Assembly: GCA_022766165.1 (NCBI GenBank)
Contig: QYLO01000017.1
Coordinates: 1-48,976 of the forward strand
Direction of reading: 5' to 3'
Length of the DNA: 48,976 nucleotides
Origin: Candidatus Electrothrix gigas
Lineage (GTDB): Bacteria > Desulfobacterota > Desulfobulbia > Desulfobulbales > Desulfobulbaceae
Shown here: one piece after another, positions 7,999 to 16,009 of the stretch
How the letters are laid out: each line of letters begins with the position of its first letter
How positions within the stretch are numbered: the first letter of the stretch is position 1
The notes under the pieces: generated by a model
The model's database searches: none
The model's input: only the letters and a program-made list of their open reading frames with translations
What the model was told of the DNA's origin: nothing
Made by a program: the position numbers and the translations under genes

Positions 7999-8787
7999 CT
8001 ATCGACGGGCCTCACGCGGCGGACGGCGCAGGTAGCGTTCGGTAAAGATATTTTCCTTCAGGCCGATATTGTACTTCACCTTACTGAACTTGGAGACTGT
8101 GTGACTTCTTGCGGCCAGATCGGTTACTTTGGACTCAATAACTGTGGGGATGCCGTCGATATCCTCGACCTTAGTGGCCTCTACAATGCGGTACTCCTTG
8201 CCGTTTTTGTCCAGATACACTGCCTTGACCGGCAAAAAGGTTTTCTTATCAATCTGTACAGTATAAGAAGAAAACTCCACATCATCCGGCTTCTTTGGTG
8301 TATTTTTGATCAGATAATGAGTATTATTGCTCCCCACCAGTTCTCGGGTGTCTTCAGACAAATTGCGTCCAGAAACATCTTCGTACATGAAATTACTACC
8401 CACAAAGGAGGTCCGCTTATCCGAGGCTGCAATACGCTTGACCAGGTCCAGGGCTGGCAAATACATCCAACGGTCATCGTCCGAGGTCACGTTTTTATGG
8501 ACCATAAAGACCATTTTGCTGACATCAGAGGGTTTTTTAAAATAAACATAAAAAAGTTGTTTACCACCATCTTGTATATCTTTGCGCAGAATAATAAATT
8601 CACGGGTTCGCTCTCGGCCCTGACTGTCTGTGATGGTCATGTTGACTGTAGCCTTGCCATCATTACCGGCATAGTAAGCGGCCAGATTAGCCTTGTTTGC
8701 AATCTCTTCAACATTGAGATTTTCCGCCATAACCGGGGTGGTCAGTAGGGCAAATAAACTGCATACAGTGATTATTGTTTTCTTCAT
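7999..8787 (-). CDS. LolA-like periplasmic carrier
   Basis: A 262-residue outer-membrane lipoprotein-sorting-like protein. The signal peptide is MKKTIITVCSLFALLTTPVM, followed by AENLNVEEIANKANLAAYYA. Its body contains DDRWMYLPALDLVKRI and FVGSNFMYEDVSGR, recurrent blocks of the LolA_like family that accompanies MMPL exporters. AGGAGG lies 6 nt before the chosen ATG; an upstream in-frame start at 8865 would place 26 extra residues before the signal peptide and is unlikely. It probably carries a hydrophobic substrate through the periplasm between the MMPL transporter and the DUF1302-like barrel. In this genome the MMPL gene is about 7 kb upstream. Confidence 0.8.
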   Translation of the reverse strand: MKKTIITVCSLFALLTTPVMAENLNVEEIANKANLAAYYAGNDGKATVNMTITDSQGRERTREFIILRKDIQDGGKQLFYVYFKKPSDVSKMVFMVHKNVTSDDDRWMYLPALDLVKRIAASDKRTSFVGSNFMYEDVSGRNLSEDTRELVGSNNTHYLIKNTPKKPDDVEFSSYTVQIDKKTFLPVKAVYLDKNGKEYRIVEATKVEDIDGIPTVIESKVTDLAARSHTVSKFSKVKYNIGLKENIFTERYLRRPPREARR

Positions 8788-8822
8788 GATGTATCCTCCT
8801 GTTGTCGTATTAAAAGAAAAAT

Positions 8823-9428
8823 TCATTCTTCTCCTAGAAGAGAGTCTGCTCGATAAAAGAGCCAATTCAGTACCTCAAATATTTCCTGCAAATCAATAGT
8901 AGCAGAAAATTTCTTTGGTTCTCTAATGAACACCTGTTGTTCCAGCTTGCCAAAGACCCAGATATTACCTGTTGTCACAACGCCATAACATATATCAGCA
9001 CCTTGCAGAGAAGCGGCAACCATTTCCGTCAGAGCCTGGGTCCAGCCCTGTTCAAAATTATCTTTTTTTGCCTCAACAATGCAGAGCGGCGGAACGCCCA
9101 TATCGCCGTACTTTGTTCTCGGTGCAACCAGATAATCTGGCTCGCCAACCAGTCCTTGTTCTTGGTCCACGTTGTACGGTAGATGTGACCAGATCTTCAA
9201 CTCCTCGTACTGTTCTGATACCAGCTCCAAAATCGGACTGATAATCCTTTCACAAATTGTGGGCTCGTTGATAAAGTTTAGCTCATCAATCAACTTTTTC
9301 TCAATTCTGATGAAATCATGGGCAGGAATTGCAATTGCTGTTCGTTCTATAAAAGATACGTTGCCGCTGACTGTAATGTCAAATTTCCGGGCAACTTCTG
9401 CAACTGATCCGAAGGTTCCGTAGGGCAT
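8823..9428 (-). CDS. PD-(D/E)XK nuclease-like protein
   Basis: A 201-residue protein starting MPYGTFGSVAEVARKFDI. Central residues give GEPDYLVAPR, then IVEAKKDNFEQG, the PD...(D/E)XK arrangement of restriction-like nucleases, followed by a helix with QALTEMVAAS. The family is a conserved hypothetical often found beside defence and toxin-antitoxin genes; catalytic activity is inference. It stops 35 nt before the LolA-like gene. A deletion derivative of the same family lies at 10242-10336, so this lineage has duplicated and decayed locally. Confidence 0.6.
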   Translation of the reverse strand: MPYGTFGSVAEVARKFDITVSGNVSFIERTAIAIPAHDFIRIEKKLIDELNFINEPTICERIISPILELVSEQYEELKIWSHLPYNVDQEQGLVGEPDYLVAPRTKYGDMGVPPLCIVEAKKDNFEQGWTQALTEMVAASLQGADICYGVVTTGNIWVFGKLEQQVFIREPKKFSATIDLQEIFEVLNWLFYRADSLLGEE

Positions 9429-9471
9429 TCTCTCTTTCCTGTGTCCTGTTTTTGAGCCTCAGAATCTTCCT

Positions 9472-10203
9472 TTAAGAGCAAGCCCAACCGAATGCCAACT
9501 GATGTGGATGCCTTGGACATACTGTTATATGCCCGCATCCTACATCACCGAACATATACGGAAGATGATCCTCAGAGTCTATTTGAAATAAGATTTGCAT
9601 GGTCTCGCCGCATTCCGGGCAATTCGGATATTCAACGCCTTGAACCCATGCGGGCCATCCTGAAAGTTTATCTCCAAATACTGTAAGCTCCAGCTCACAA
9701 TATACATCTTCTTCATCCTCGGTAAGTTCTACATTATTTTCAGCTAATTCCTGATAATCCGGATAGTCTTTTTCTTTCTCCCAGGTAACTATTCGTTTCG
9801 GTGAAAAGGCTCCGACCACCGGGGATTCCTCTATTTTTTGAGGTTTCTTTCCTGCTATGTCAACAAGACGTACAACGACGCTGTTTGAAAATGGTAAAAA
9901 GGCTTCACATTCTGACTCGCAATGCGGGTCTTCATTTGTACAATAGAATAACTGGACTAAACCTTCAGAATCATGAAGTTGAGCAAGATGAGACATGGTC
10001 GGAAGGTCTTTCAGGTTCAATTGCATGAAAAAATTTAATGGCTTATGACAATTTGGACAAATCGGCCATTCCTCGTTTTGACTAAGCCAAGGGATACCGG
10101 AGAATTTCGACGAATCATATTCTCCGTCCATATCTTCTGTGATTGGGACAAATGTACTTCTTGCAAAGTTGGATATTTTTTTTAATAATTTCTCTTGTAA
10201 CAT
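9472..10203 (-). CDS. DUF1963 (YwqG-like) protein
   Basis: A 243-residue cytoplasmic protein matching DUF1963. It has an early GIPWL and WPICPNCHKPLNFFMQLNLK block, then VQLFYCTNEDPHCES, GWPAWVQGVEYPNCPECGE, and a terminal GDVGCGHITVC/HPHQLAFGWAC segment. Paired Cys motifs (CPNC, CPEC) suggest a metal-binding variant. Its function is unknown; in many genomes it is an immunity-like or scattered accessory gene. No operon partner is evident apart from its minus-strand neighbours. Confidence 0.75.
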   Translation of the reverse strand: MLQEKLLKKISNFARSTFVPITEDMDGEYDSSKFSGIPWLSQNEEWPICPNCHKPLNFFMQLNLKDLPTMSHLAQLHDSEGLVQLFYCTNEDPHCESECEAFLPFSNSVVVRLVDIAGKKPQKIEESPVVGAFSPKRIVTWEKEKDYPDYQELAENNVELTEDEEDVYCELELTVFGDKLSGWPAWVQGVEYPNCPECGETMQILFQIDSEDHLPYMFGDVGCGHITVCPRHPHQLAFGWACS

Positions 10204-10241
10204 TTTTTATCCTAATTGAATTACTGGATAAGTTATATAAT

Positions 10242-10336
10242 TCACCGATTAACTTCACTGAACACCCAATTCAATGTATCAAAGACTAGCTGAAGCTCTC
10301 TGGTTGCCGAACAGACTCAAATTTACCGTAGGGCAT
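10242..10336 (-). pseudogene. Internally deleted nuclease-gene remnant
   Basis: On the minus strand a start reads MPYGKFESV, like MPYGTFGSV of the intact gene at 8823-9428. Shortly after, in another frame, the DNA reads LQLVFDTLNWVFSEVNR plus stop, like the intact C-terminus LQEIFEVLNWLFYRA. About 150 codons in between are missing. It overlaps the 3' end of the ferredoxin gene by 14 nt. This is the two ends of a paralogue joined by a deletion. Confidence 0.55.
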
Positions 10337-11519
10337 TATCCCGATCCTCCTCCCCCTTGGCAATATAAAACTTTCCTGCAGGCGGCTTCTCCCGCTGTCC
10401 TGCCCGGAATTGAACAGACCCTGTAGGACATACATCTATGCACGAACCGCAGGAAAAACAATCAGGAATCGTCTTTTCTTTTTTCAAAATGGCCTCCATT
10501 GCCGTGGATGGACAAGCCTTGGTGCAGGCTTGGCAGGCGACACAGGTATCATAGTTGACCTGTACCTTAAAAATCGAAATTTTTTCAACAAACCAGCCTG
10601 CAAGTCCAAAGGGACAGAAACAATGGCACCAAGGCCGATAGATAAACAGGCTCAGAAGAAGGATGCCGAGGATAAATCCCCAGCCCAGCGGTTTGATCAT
10701 TGCGGGCTTGAAGATTTTAAACGGATCAACAGGATCAATAATGTCCGCAGCCCAGGCAAAGGCAACCAGGGTAAAGGCAAAGAAAAAGATAATGCGGAGA
10801 GTGTTTGTCACTATAAAAGGCGGCTTAAACTGAGGCAAGATGCCTTTACTGTCCTGTTTGTTGCGATTCAGTCGGAAGATAAGATCCTGCAAGGTGCCGA
10901 GCTGACATCCCCAACCGCAGATAAACTTATTCGCCAGCAGAACCAGGAGCAGAAAAACGATCATGGCGACCAGTCTCGGCGGAAAGATAACTCCTTGGGC
11001 ACCGTAGAGGGCTATGGCATCTTTGATTGTACCCATTGGACCGGGATCAGCTCCGAGAATCACACCGAACAGCAGGACCGCAACCAGATACAATATTTTC
11101 CGTGTCCGGGAGCCTATTTTCCCTTTGCGAATACGATAAAAGCATACTCCGAGAAAGAGAAACCAGAGTCCGAATTTGAGCGGAATTTTGATCCAGTTCT
11201 TGGACTGATGTTCTTCTTCCAGAGCAGCAGCTTTTTTTATTTTCCGTTCAATATCGGCAAGTGCGATTCCGGTTTCAGAAAGCTTTTTTTGCAAATCCTG
11301 CTTCTGTTGTAGCTGAAAAACTTTTTTTAAGACCAGATTCGGTAGATTATTTTTCTGACCAAACTCCTTGAGCGACATCTCAGGACTGAGAACCAGCTCA
11401 ATATCATTGGGGAGTTTTTCCGGCTTTCCACCCCAAATTTTGGTCGATATGTGCGAAGTGCCGATAACAGTGATCAGCAGCAGGCTCAACAGAAAGAACA
11501 CCCGTGTTTTTGCAGTCAT
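10323..11519 (-). CDS. Membrane 4Fe-4S ferredoxin, NapH/NosR-like
   Basis: A 398-residue inner-membrane iron-sulfur protein. It has an N-terminal TM helix, a periplasmic helical region (about 40-105), then four or five TM helices. Between them lie ICGWGCQLGTLQD and WCHCFCPFG, the paired Cys motifs of NapH/NosR/CcoG-type proteins. The C-terminus has two 4Fe-4S ligand sets, CVACQACTKACPS and CFSCGSCIDVCPTGS. It likely passes electrons between the quinone pool and periplasmic or cytosolic acceptors. It overlaps the upstream CoA-binding gene by 4 nt (ATGA), so the two are translationally coupled. The exact partner is not determined. Confidence 0.85.
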   Translation of the reverse strand: MTAKTRVFFLLSLLLITVIGTSHISTKIWGGKPEKLPNDIELVLSPEMSLKEFGQKNNLPNLVLKKVFQLQQKQDLQKKLSETGIALADIERKIKKAAALEEEHQSKNWIKIPLKFGLWFLFLGVCFYRIRKGKIGSRTRKILYLVAVLLFGVILGADPGPMGTIKDAIALYGAQGVIFPPRLVAMIVFLLLVLLANKFICGWGCQLGTLQDLIFRLNRNKQDSKGILPQFKPPFIVTNTLRIIFFFAFTLVAFAWAADIIDPVDPFKIFKPAMIKPLGWGFILGILLLSLFIYRPWCHCFCPFGLAGWFVEKISIFKVQVNYDTCVACQACTKACPSTAMEAILKKEKTIPDCFSCGSCIDVCPTGSVQFRAGQREKPPAGKFYIAKGEEDRDNALR

Positions 11520-11911
11520 TGCTTTATCCTTTTCTCTAGTTCCGGCTCAAATTGGTTTGTGGATAACAGAACCAAGGTACAAGCTTTCAATACCTCTATT
11601 CCGGCAGCCTGTAAAGCCTGTTCATGCGTATTATCTTCTGTGCCCGGATTCATGATCACCCGCTTCGGTTTGACGTGGACGACCGCATCAATATGATCCT
11701 GAAATCGCTTGGGGTTGACATACAAGGTCACCGTGTCGATTTTCCCCTTATAATCCGTGACAGCATCAAGGCATTTTTGCCCCGCAACCTCTTGTTTAAA
11801 GAGATTCACCAGCACCACTTCATGCCCGTGCTTTTGCAAGGCATGCATGGCCTTGTTGGCGTAGCGATCCGCTTTATCTGTTGCGCCGATAATGGCAACT
11901 GTTTCCGTCAT
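11516..11911 (-). CDS. CoA-binding protein
   Basis: A 131-residue single-domain protein with a Rossmann-like CoA-binding fold. It starts TVAIIGATDKADRYANKAM (nucleotide loop), has LVNLFKQEVAGQKC, and continues VYVNP-like TLYVNPKRF and VIMNPGTEDN, the conserved elements of the YccU/CoA_binding family. It is coupled by a 4-nt overlap to the ferredoxin gene downstream. Such proteins resemble the CoA-binding domain of acyl-CoA synthetases, but the cellular task is unknown. Confidence 0.8.
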   Translation of the reverse strand: MTETVAIIGATDKADRYANKAMHALQKHGHEVVLVNLFKQEVAGQKCLDAVTDYKGKIDTVTLYVNPKRFQDHIDAVVHVKPKRVIMNPGTEDNTHEQALQAAGIEVLKACTLVLLSTNQFEPELEKRIKQ

Positions 11912-11920
11912 GATTTTCTC

Positions 11921-12091
11921 TCAAACTTGTTGGCAAGTACCAATAAAGTATTTTAAAATTTCCATAGTTTCTCTGAACCATTGCGTGAGTTCCACAGGAT
12001 CAATATGTGTATACAGCTTGTTCGCATCCTTTATGGTGATGCCTAACTCTTTGTGGATTTGACCCAGGGTTTGAAAATCACTGTATGGCAT
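11921..12091 (-). CDS. Small protein, possible truncated N-domain
   Basis: 56 codons starting MPYSDFQTLGQIHKELGITI, with GAGGA upstream of the ATG at 12091. The opening resembles the N-terminus of a longer family of hypothetical nuclease-like proteins (MPYSDF..L). The sequence runs to ELTQWFRETMEILKYF and then stops, so this may be a truncated copy. It lies 9 nt before the CoA-binding gene. The function is not recognised. Confidence 0.45.
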   Translation of the reverse strand: MPYSDFQTLGQIHKELGITIKDANKLYTHIDPVELTQWFRETMEILKYFIGTCQQV

Positions 12092-12129
12092 AGTATGTTT
12101 CCTCAAACCAAAGAAGACAAGGCATGTTG

Positions 12130-12609
12130 TTACTTCGCGTTAAATATTTTTTCATACTTTTCATCTTCCAAAAGATTGTCCTGCTTTGCCGCTTCCCCGG
12201 CCAAGGTATCACATCGTTCATTTTCTTTGTTTCCGGCATGACCTTTTACCCAGTTAAATTGGATCGTATGTTGTTCACAGAGGTCAAGAAGTCTCCCCCA
12301 GAGATCAGGGTTTTCAGCCTTATCCTTTTTATTCCTTTTCCAGCCGTTTGCTCTCCATCTCTTGGCCCAACCCTTTGCAATACTATCCACAACATATTTA
12401 GAATCGCTGTACACAGTCACGTCGCATTGTTCTTTCAGGGCTTCCAACGCCGCAATACAGGCTAACAGCTCCATCCTGTTATTGGTCGTCAGTTTATAAC
12501 CGCCGGACAGTTCTTTGCGATGCTTTCCGTATAAAAGAACAGCACCATAGCCTCCGGGACCGGGATTACCTTGGCAACCGCCATCAGTGTAAATGGTTAC
12601 TTTTTTCAT
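12130..12609 (-). CDS. rnhA: Ribonuclease HI
   Basis: A 159-residue enzyme that cleaves the RNA strand of RNA-DNA hybrids. All catalytic residues are visible: Asp9 in [15 protein letters not shown], Glu47 in NNRMELLA, Asp69 in [10 protein letters not shown], and His124 and Asp134 in [14 protein letters not shown]. The basic protrusion ([12 protein letters not shown]) is present, as in the E. coli-type enzyme. GGAG precedes the ATG. It is housekeeping, in a minus-strand run with toxin-antitoxin genes. Confidence 0.95.
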   Translation of the reverse strand: MKKVTIYTDGGCQGNPGPGGYGAVLLYGKHRKELSGGYKLTTNNRMELLACIAALEALKEQCDVTVYSDSKYVVDSIAKGWAKRWRANGWKRNKKDKAENPDLWGRLLDLCEQHTIQFNWVKGHAGNKENERCDTLAGEAAKQDNLLEDEKYEKIFNAK

Positions 12610-12669
12610 ACTGAATTCTCCGGGTAAACTTATTTGCCTCTTTCAAAAGGATTTATCCTTCTGAGATCA

Positions 12670-12915
12670 TCATACTGATTTCATAGATTCTCTTGAAGAA
12701 AAAGTCAGCATTTCAAGAGAGACATTTCGGTTCAGTTCTTCTCTTGCATGGCGAAGCAAACTTCTGTTCACTTCGGATGAAATATACTCTTCTCCGCAAT
12801 TTTCACAAATCTCCGAGGGAACCTGCTTAAAAATCAATGTAGTTTCATCTTTCTCCAGAAGCACAGTCCTGAAACCTTTTGCCGTTTTCCCGCCGATGCA
12901 GATTGCGCATTTCAT
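12670..12915 (-). CDS. YgiT-type zinc-finger antitoxin-like protein
   Basis: An 81-residue protein with paired cysteines, CAIC near the start and CENCGEEYIS at about 37-46, the zinc-binding module of YgiT/MqsA N-terminal domains. The rest is helical (LLRHAREELNRNVS) and could be a short dimerisation or DNA-binding tail; there is no full HTH-XRE domain as in MqsA. It overlaps the RelE/ParE-like toxin gene by 4 nt. YgiT-type proteins usually pair with DUF4258 toxins, so the pairing here is unusual. Confidence 0.7.
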   Translation of the reverse strand: MKCAICIGGKTAKGFRTVLLEKDETTLIFKQVPSEICENCGEEYISSEVNRSLLRHAREELNRNVSLEMLTFSSRESMKSV

Positions 12916-13214
12916 TGTATTTCCTCTGTTAGAGCATCCCGATGCCTCGCCGGGTTACTTCGGCAATCCAGCACTCGATAAATAATCGCTTCTTCTCCTT
13001 CAATTTTATAATAGACCGCATAGGGAAACTTGGGCACCAGCAACCGGTGAAATCCGAATTTCTTCTCATGAATACCGGCATAGAGTCTAAGCGATTCGAT
13101 TTCTGCAAACACGGTTTCAAGAAAGTATGTTCCGATCCCTATCCCTTGAGAATCGTAGAAATCCCGTCCTGCTGTCAGATCAGCAAAAGCTGAAGGAAGT
13201 ATTTTGGGTATCAT
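12912..13214 (-). CDS. RelE/ParE-family toxin
   Basis: A 100-residue protein of the RelE/ParE fold. It starts with the ILPSAFADLTAGRDFYDSQG helix region, has FLETVFAEIESL, and ends with strands FPYAVYYKIEGEEAIIYRVL, followed by DCRSNPARHRDAL. This matches the plasmid-stabilisation type of toxin. It starts one base after the stop of the addiction-module antitoxin gene and overlaps the YgiT-like gene downstream, giving a three-gene toxin cassette. Whether it cleaves mRNA or acts on gyrase cannot be told from sequence. Confidence 0.85.
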   Translation of the reverse strand: MIPKILPSAFADLTAGRDFYDSQGIGIGTYFLETVFAEIESLRLYAGIHEKKFGFHRLLVPKFPYAVYYKIEGEEAIIYRVLDCRSNPARHRDALTEEIQ

Positions 13215-13215
13215 T

Positions 13216-13428
13216 CTAACGACTCAGTAATGTTTTTTTCGCTTCATCCCAATCTATAGGTTCTTCAAGACCGGCCTGCCGACGAGACTCTGTCGCTTCC
13301 AACTCTTTCCGGTGCCAGTCGGGCGAGTCAACCGCTTCGGAATGCTGACAAAGATCATCCCAGATTATCTCCATAATCCTGAGCTTTTGATTTAAGGGCA
13401 TTCCCCGTACTTCGGTTTCGTTGATCAT
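13216..13428 (-). CDS. Addiction-module antitoxin (TIGR02574 type)
   Basis: A 70-residue protein with the family layout: an N-terminal helix MPLNQKLRIMEIIWDDL followed by SPDWHRKELEATESRRQAG and a C-terminal EEPIDWDEAKKTL, the part that wraps the toxin. GGAGG lies before the ATG. It is followed after one base by the RelE/ParE-like toxin, the standard gene order. It should neutralise that toxin and repress the operon. Confidence 0.85.
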   Translation of the reverse strand: MINETEVRGMPLNQKLRIMEIIWDDLCQHSEAVDSPDWHRKELEATESRRQAGLEEPIDWDEAKKTLLSR

Positions 13429-13459
13429 TATCCTGCCTCCCTTTCGGTATAGCGCAACC

Positions 13460-13687
13460 TCATTTGTATTTATTCCTCAAGCCTTCATGAACAGTATGCC
13501 AGTCATGAAGATTCTGTTGTCCCGTTGTATACTCTTTATACCGTTTGTCTAATTTTCTTTTCTGCCAATTGGGTAAAGGGACTTCGGCATTGTCCAAGGC
13601 GATAGAATCCCATAAATCCGCAACTAATAATAGCTTCTCTGCAAGATCCAACCGAATTGCTTCCTGTCTGATTGCTTCTGCTTTCAT
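13460..13687 (-). CDS. Second addiction-module antitoxin, no toxin
   Basis: A 75-residue protein beginning MKAEAIRQEAIRLDLAEKLL, with LVADLWDSIA and VPLPNWQKRKLDKRYKEYTT, again the TIGR02574-like pattern. It ends HDWHTVHEGLRNKYK, slightly diverged from the usual W.E....L. No toxin of its own follows: the next gene, 31 nt downstream, is the antitoxin of the neighbouring cassette. It may be an orphan anti-addiction gene or a remnant. An in-frame ATG 12 nt upstream (13699) is an alternative start; it falls inside the first unit of the 21-bp repeat array. Confidence 0.65.
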   Translation of the reverse strand: MKAEAIRQEAIRLDLAEKLLLVADLWDSIALDNAEVPLPNWQKRKLDKRYKEYTTGQQNLHDWHTVHEGLRNKYK

Positions 13688-13697
13688 ATTGCCCACC

Positions 13698-14159
13698 ATT
13701 TAATATTTCTTGAATTCCTCTTGAAGAAAGGGGCTATCCTTCTTTTGAGAGGAGAGGCACTTTTCTTTTTCGGATAGTTCTTCTTAACAAATGCGCCACC
13801 TCTTTTTTAAAAAGGAAAACTGCTCTCAATGAATTGTCTGTTTCTTTTTTAAAGTTGTCCTCTACTCTTTAAAAGAGGACGGCTCCACTTAAAAAGTTGG
13901 AAGGTACTTTTTAAAAGTTGACTACTCCTTTTTTAAAATGCAGGACCTCTCTTTTAAATTGTGGTCATACTTTCGTTAAGAGGGACGTTCCTCTTGACAA
14001 GAGAAGGGCTTCTTTTCTTAAATGTACCTCTCCTTTTTAAGAAAGGGCCACTCCTCTTTTTAAGTGGAGACGTGCTCTCAACGAACGGAGGGCTGCTTTC
14101 CAAGAAGGCAACGGCTCGTCCGTTCAATTGGGCCGTGAGGTTGTTTCGCAGGCTGGCTC
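13698..14159. repeat. 21-bp strict-period degenerate tandem array
   Basis: About 22 consecutive units of exactly 21 bp cover the gap between the OLD-like ATPase gene and the orphan antitoxin gene. A typical unit begins TCTTTTTAAAA, has a purine/G-rich middle and ends CTCC. The last base is C in 20 of 22 units, base 3 is T in 20 of 22 and base 1 is T in 18 of 22. Units are heavily diverged, yet I see no indel. Read on the minus strand in one frame, most units give a heptapeptide of the type S-x-P-L/F-x-K-R, interrupted by TAA in about four units. On the plus strand the second half reads as an L-L-F-rich heptad. Non-coding origin or a decayed heptad-repeat gene are both possible. Confidence 0.75.
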
Positions 14160-14226
14160 TCTGTATCTATTTTTCAATTTTCTCAAAAGATTTCTTGCCC
14201 CAACTCACAGGGTTACGGAGTTGATT

Positions 14227-15921
14227 CTATTTTGAGACAAGCTCTTTGACCTTTTCTATAAACGGTGCAAATAACTTAAAGTCATCAGGATTGTTACGTT
14301 CCATAATGAGTTTTTCAAAATCTCGCTTTCTGTCTTTATCAAAAGCTTCTCGCGTTTCACCACGACTTGAAGTTGTGCGCGTGACCATGTCTGAGAAGAG
14401 ACTCTCAGGAAATAGGTTCTCAATCCCTTTCTCTGCGATCTTATTCTCGTTATTCCGGTCAAAAATAAAAGGATAAGTTTTGTTAGAGTCAGTGAGTTTA
14501 TTGTACTTAGAAACATCGCAGTCCCACACAAAGAGTACTATGTTATCATGCTGTACTTTTGTAAAGAAATCAAATAAGGTTTTGAGTTGGGCACATCCAC
14601 TTTTGGATTCCGCCCCTTCCAAAATTTTTACATCAGCTATCCCATTAAGCTCCAATGCCTTGCGCAGAAACGAAGTGTTATTTCCTTCTGTAATAATAGT
14701 TAGTTTCGTATGAGCAACTTCATCAAACAACTTCAACCCTTCATCAAGGGTGGCATAGCCTTGAGTCAGAATTGCCAAAGCGTCTTGTCTCGTTGTCTTG
14801 ATAATTCGCTCGGCACCACTCGGATTCATAACACGAATCGAGTCTTCTGGTGCTAAAGCAATGGTCGTAGGAGAATGGGTGACAAGAATAACTTTGACGG
14901 ACTGGCGAAGAAAGACATCGTCTATGACTTCAAGCATATTTTTCATCATAGACGGATGCAGCGATGCATCCACTTCATCGAGCAGCAATACATCAGGGAA
15001 GATTTTGTCGGCAGATGCTTTATAAACGGAGGCAACCAAGGCCATCAGCACCTTTTCACCAGAGGAGAGGTTATTAAAATCTATCTGAAGTTCTTTTTTT
15101 TCAGTATGGTATAGTTTGAGCTGAAAGTTTCCAAAAACATCTTCACCTTCTGGTGAGTTTACTCTATATGTCACCGTGTTGATTTTTTCCAATATCCGGT
15201 TGACTACATCCCAAGGCTTCTCGCCGTGCTTCCGAATAAACTCATCCTCAGACAGGAAGGGGTAATCCTTCCCATACTTCTCGTGTTCAAATTCATTAAT
15301 CTGATTTTGTCGGTATTTTATATAGTAATCCCAGAAGACGCGCCCCAATTGATTCGGAAGGAAATCATTTTTGACGATGAAAGGCTTATATAGAGAAAGA
15401 AAATCATCATGCTCAATACTATCTATTCCGTACGGCAGTCTTTTTGCCATTGAATAGATACCTTGTGCCTGTTGATTACTTTTCATGTTCGGCTGCTTAA
15501 ACCAATTTTCAAGATGTTGTCTGTAGGGATCTATTCTTGAATCTTTTACCTCCCAAAAGGGTATATTAGAACTTACGCATTCCTGTGTAACAATTTCATA
15601 ATCACCTCCTAATCCAGAACGCCAGCTTTTTGCATTATTCTTAATACGCTGTTTATAAAGTTGCCATGCTGTCTCTTTCTCAGAGGTCAGTTGATGCGAA
15701 TTTAAAGCAGGTTCATTGTCAAGTTTGAATGTTTCATAGTTAAACAGGACAATCCTTGGCTGCTCCATCCCTTGAATCCGTATGCTCTGGCTTGTAATGG
15801 CTGACAGTAGATGACTTTTTCCTGATCCGTTCACCCCGGTCAACACGGTAAAATCAGGGAGTTCGGTTTGTGCTAACTCGGTAATGGAAAGATGTGGATT
15901 GTTAAATTCAAGTATCATCAT
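14227..15921 (-). CDS. OLD-like AAA ATPase with TOPRIM-type domain
   Basis: A 564-residue protein. The ABC/SMC-type ATPase half has Walker A GVNGSGKS (29-36), a long insertion (about 60-280), signature LSSGEK (285-290), Walker B VLLLDE (311-316) followed by VDASLHP, and an H-loop THSP (348-351). The C-terminal part has ITEG (410-413) and VWDCDV (about 465-470), matching the Glu and Asp-x-Asp of a TOPRIM nuclease fold. This is the architecture of OLD-family and related defence nucleases; activity is inferred. No adjacent helicase, reverse transcriptase or Gabija-type partner is seen, so it would be a stand-alone class 1-like system. The 21-bp array follows its stop codon. Confidence 0.75.
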   Translation of the reverse strand: MMILEFNNPHLSITELAQTELPDFTVLTGVNGSGKSHLLSAITSQSIRIQGMEQPRIVLFNYETFKLDNEPALNSHQLTSEKETAWQLYKQRIKNNAKSWRSGLGGDYEIVTQECVSSNIPFWEVKDSRIDPYRQHLENWFKQPNMKSNQQAQGIYSMAKRLPYGIDSIEHDDFLSLYKPFIVKNDFLPNQLGRVFWDYYIKYRQNQINEFEHEKYGKDYPFLSEDEFIRKHGEKPWDVVNRILEKINTVTYRVNSPEGEDVFGNFQLKLYHTEKKELQIDFNNLSSGEKVLMALVASVYKASADKIFPDVLLLDEVDASLHPSMMKNMLEVIDDVFLRQSVKVILVTHSPTTIALAPEDSIRVMNPSGAERIIKTTRQDALAILTQGYATLDEGLKLFDEVAHTKLTIITEGNNTSFLRKALELNGIADVKILEGAESKSGCAQLKTLFDFFTKVQHDNIVLFVWDCDVSKYNKLTDSNKTYPFIFDRNNENKIAEKGIENLFPESLFSDMVTRTTSSRGETREAFDKDRKRDFEKLIMERNNPDDFKLFAPFIEKVKELVSK

Positions 15922-16009
15922 AAATGGTCAATTACGTATTAGTTGAGCAAGCGTTTCACCCCCGACAACACCCCGCACCGAGACGTTGCCGGGAAAACCA
16001 CTTACCTCA

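Noticed and set aside
10410..11312. 300-codon plus-strand frame over the ferredoxin gene
   Set aside because: The composition is biased and no motif is seen; the opposite strand encodes complete 4Fe-4S ligand sets.
13698..14159. CRISPR array
   Set aside because: The 21-bp units are contiguous and degenerate, with no repeat-spacer alternation and no cas genes.
13961..14224. Plus-strand GTG frame with LLF heptads
   Set aside because: It is only the second half of the 21-bp array; the preceding units contain in-frame stops and there is no ribosome-binding site. It is described as a repeat instead.
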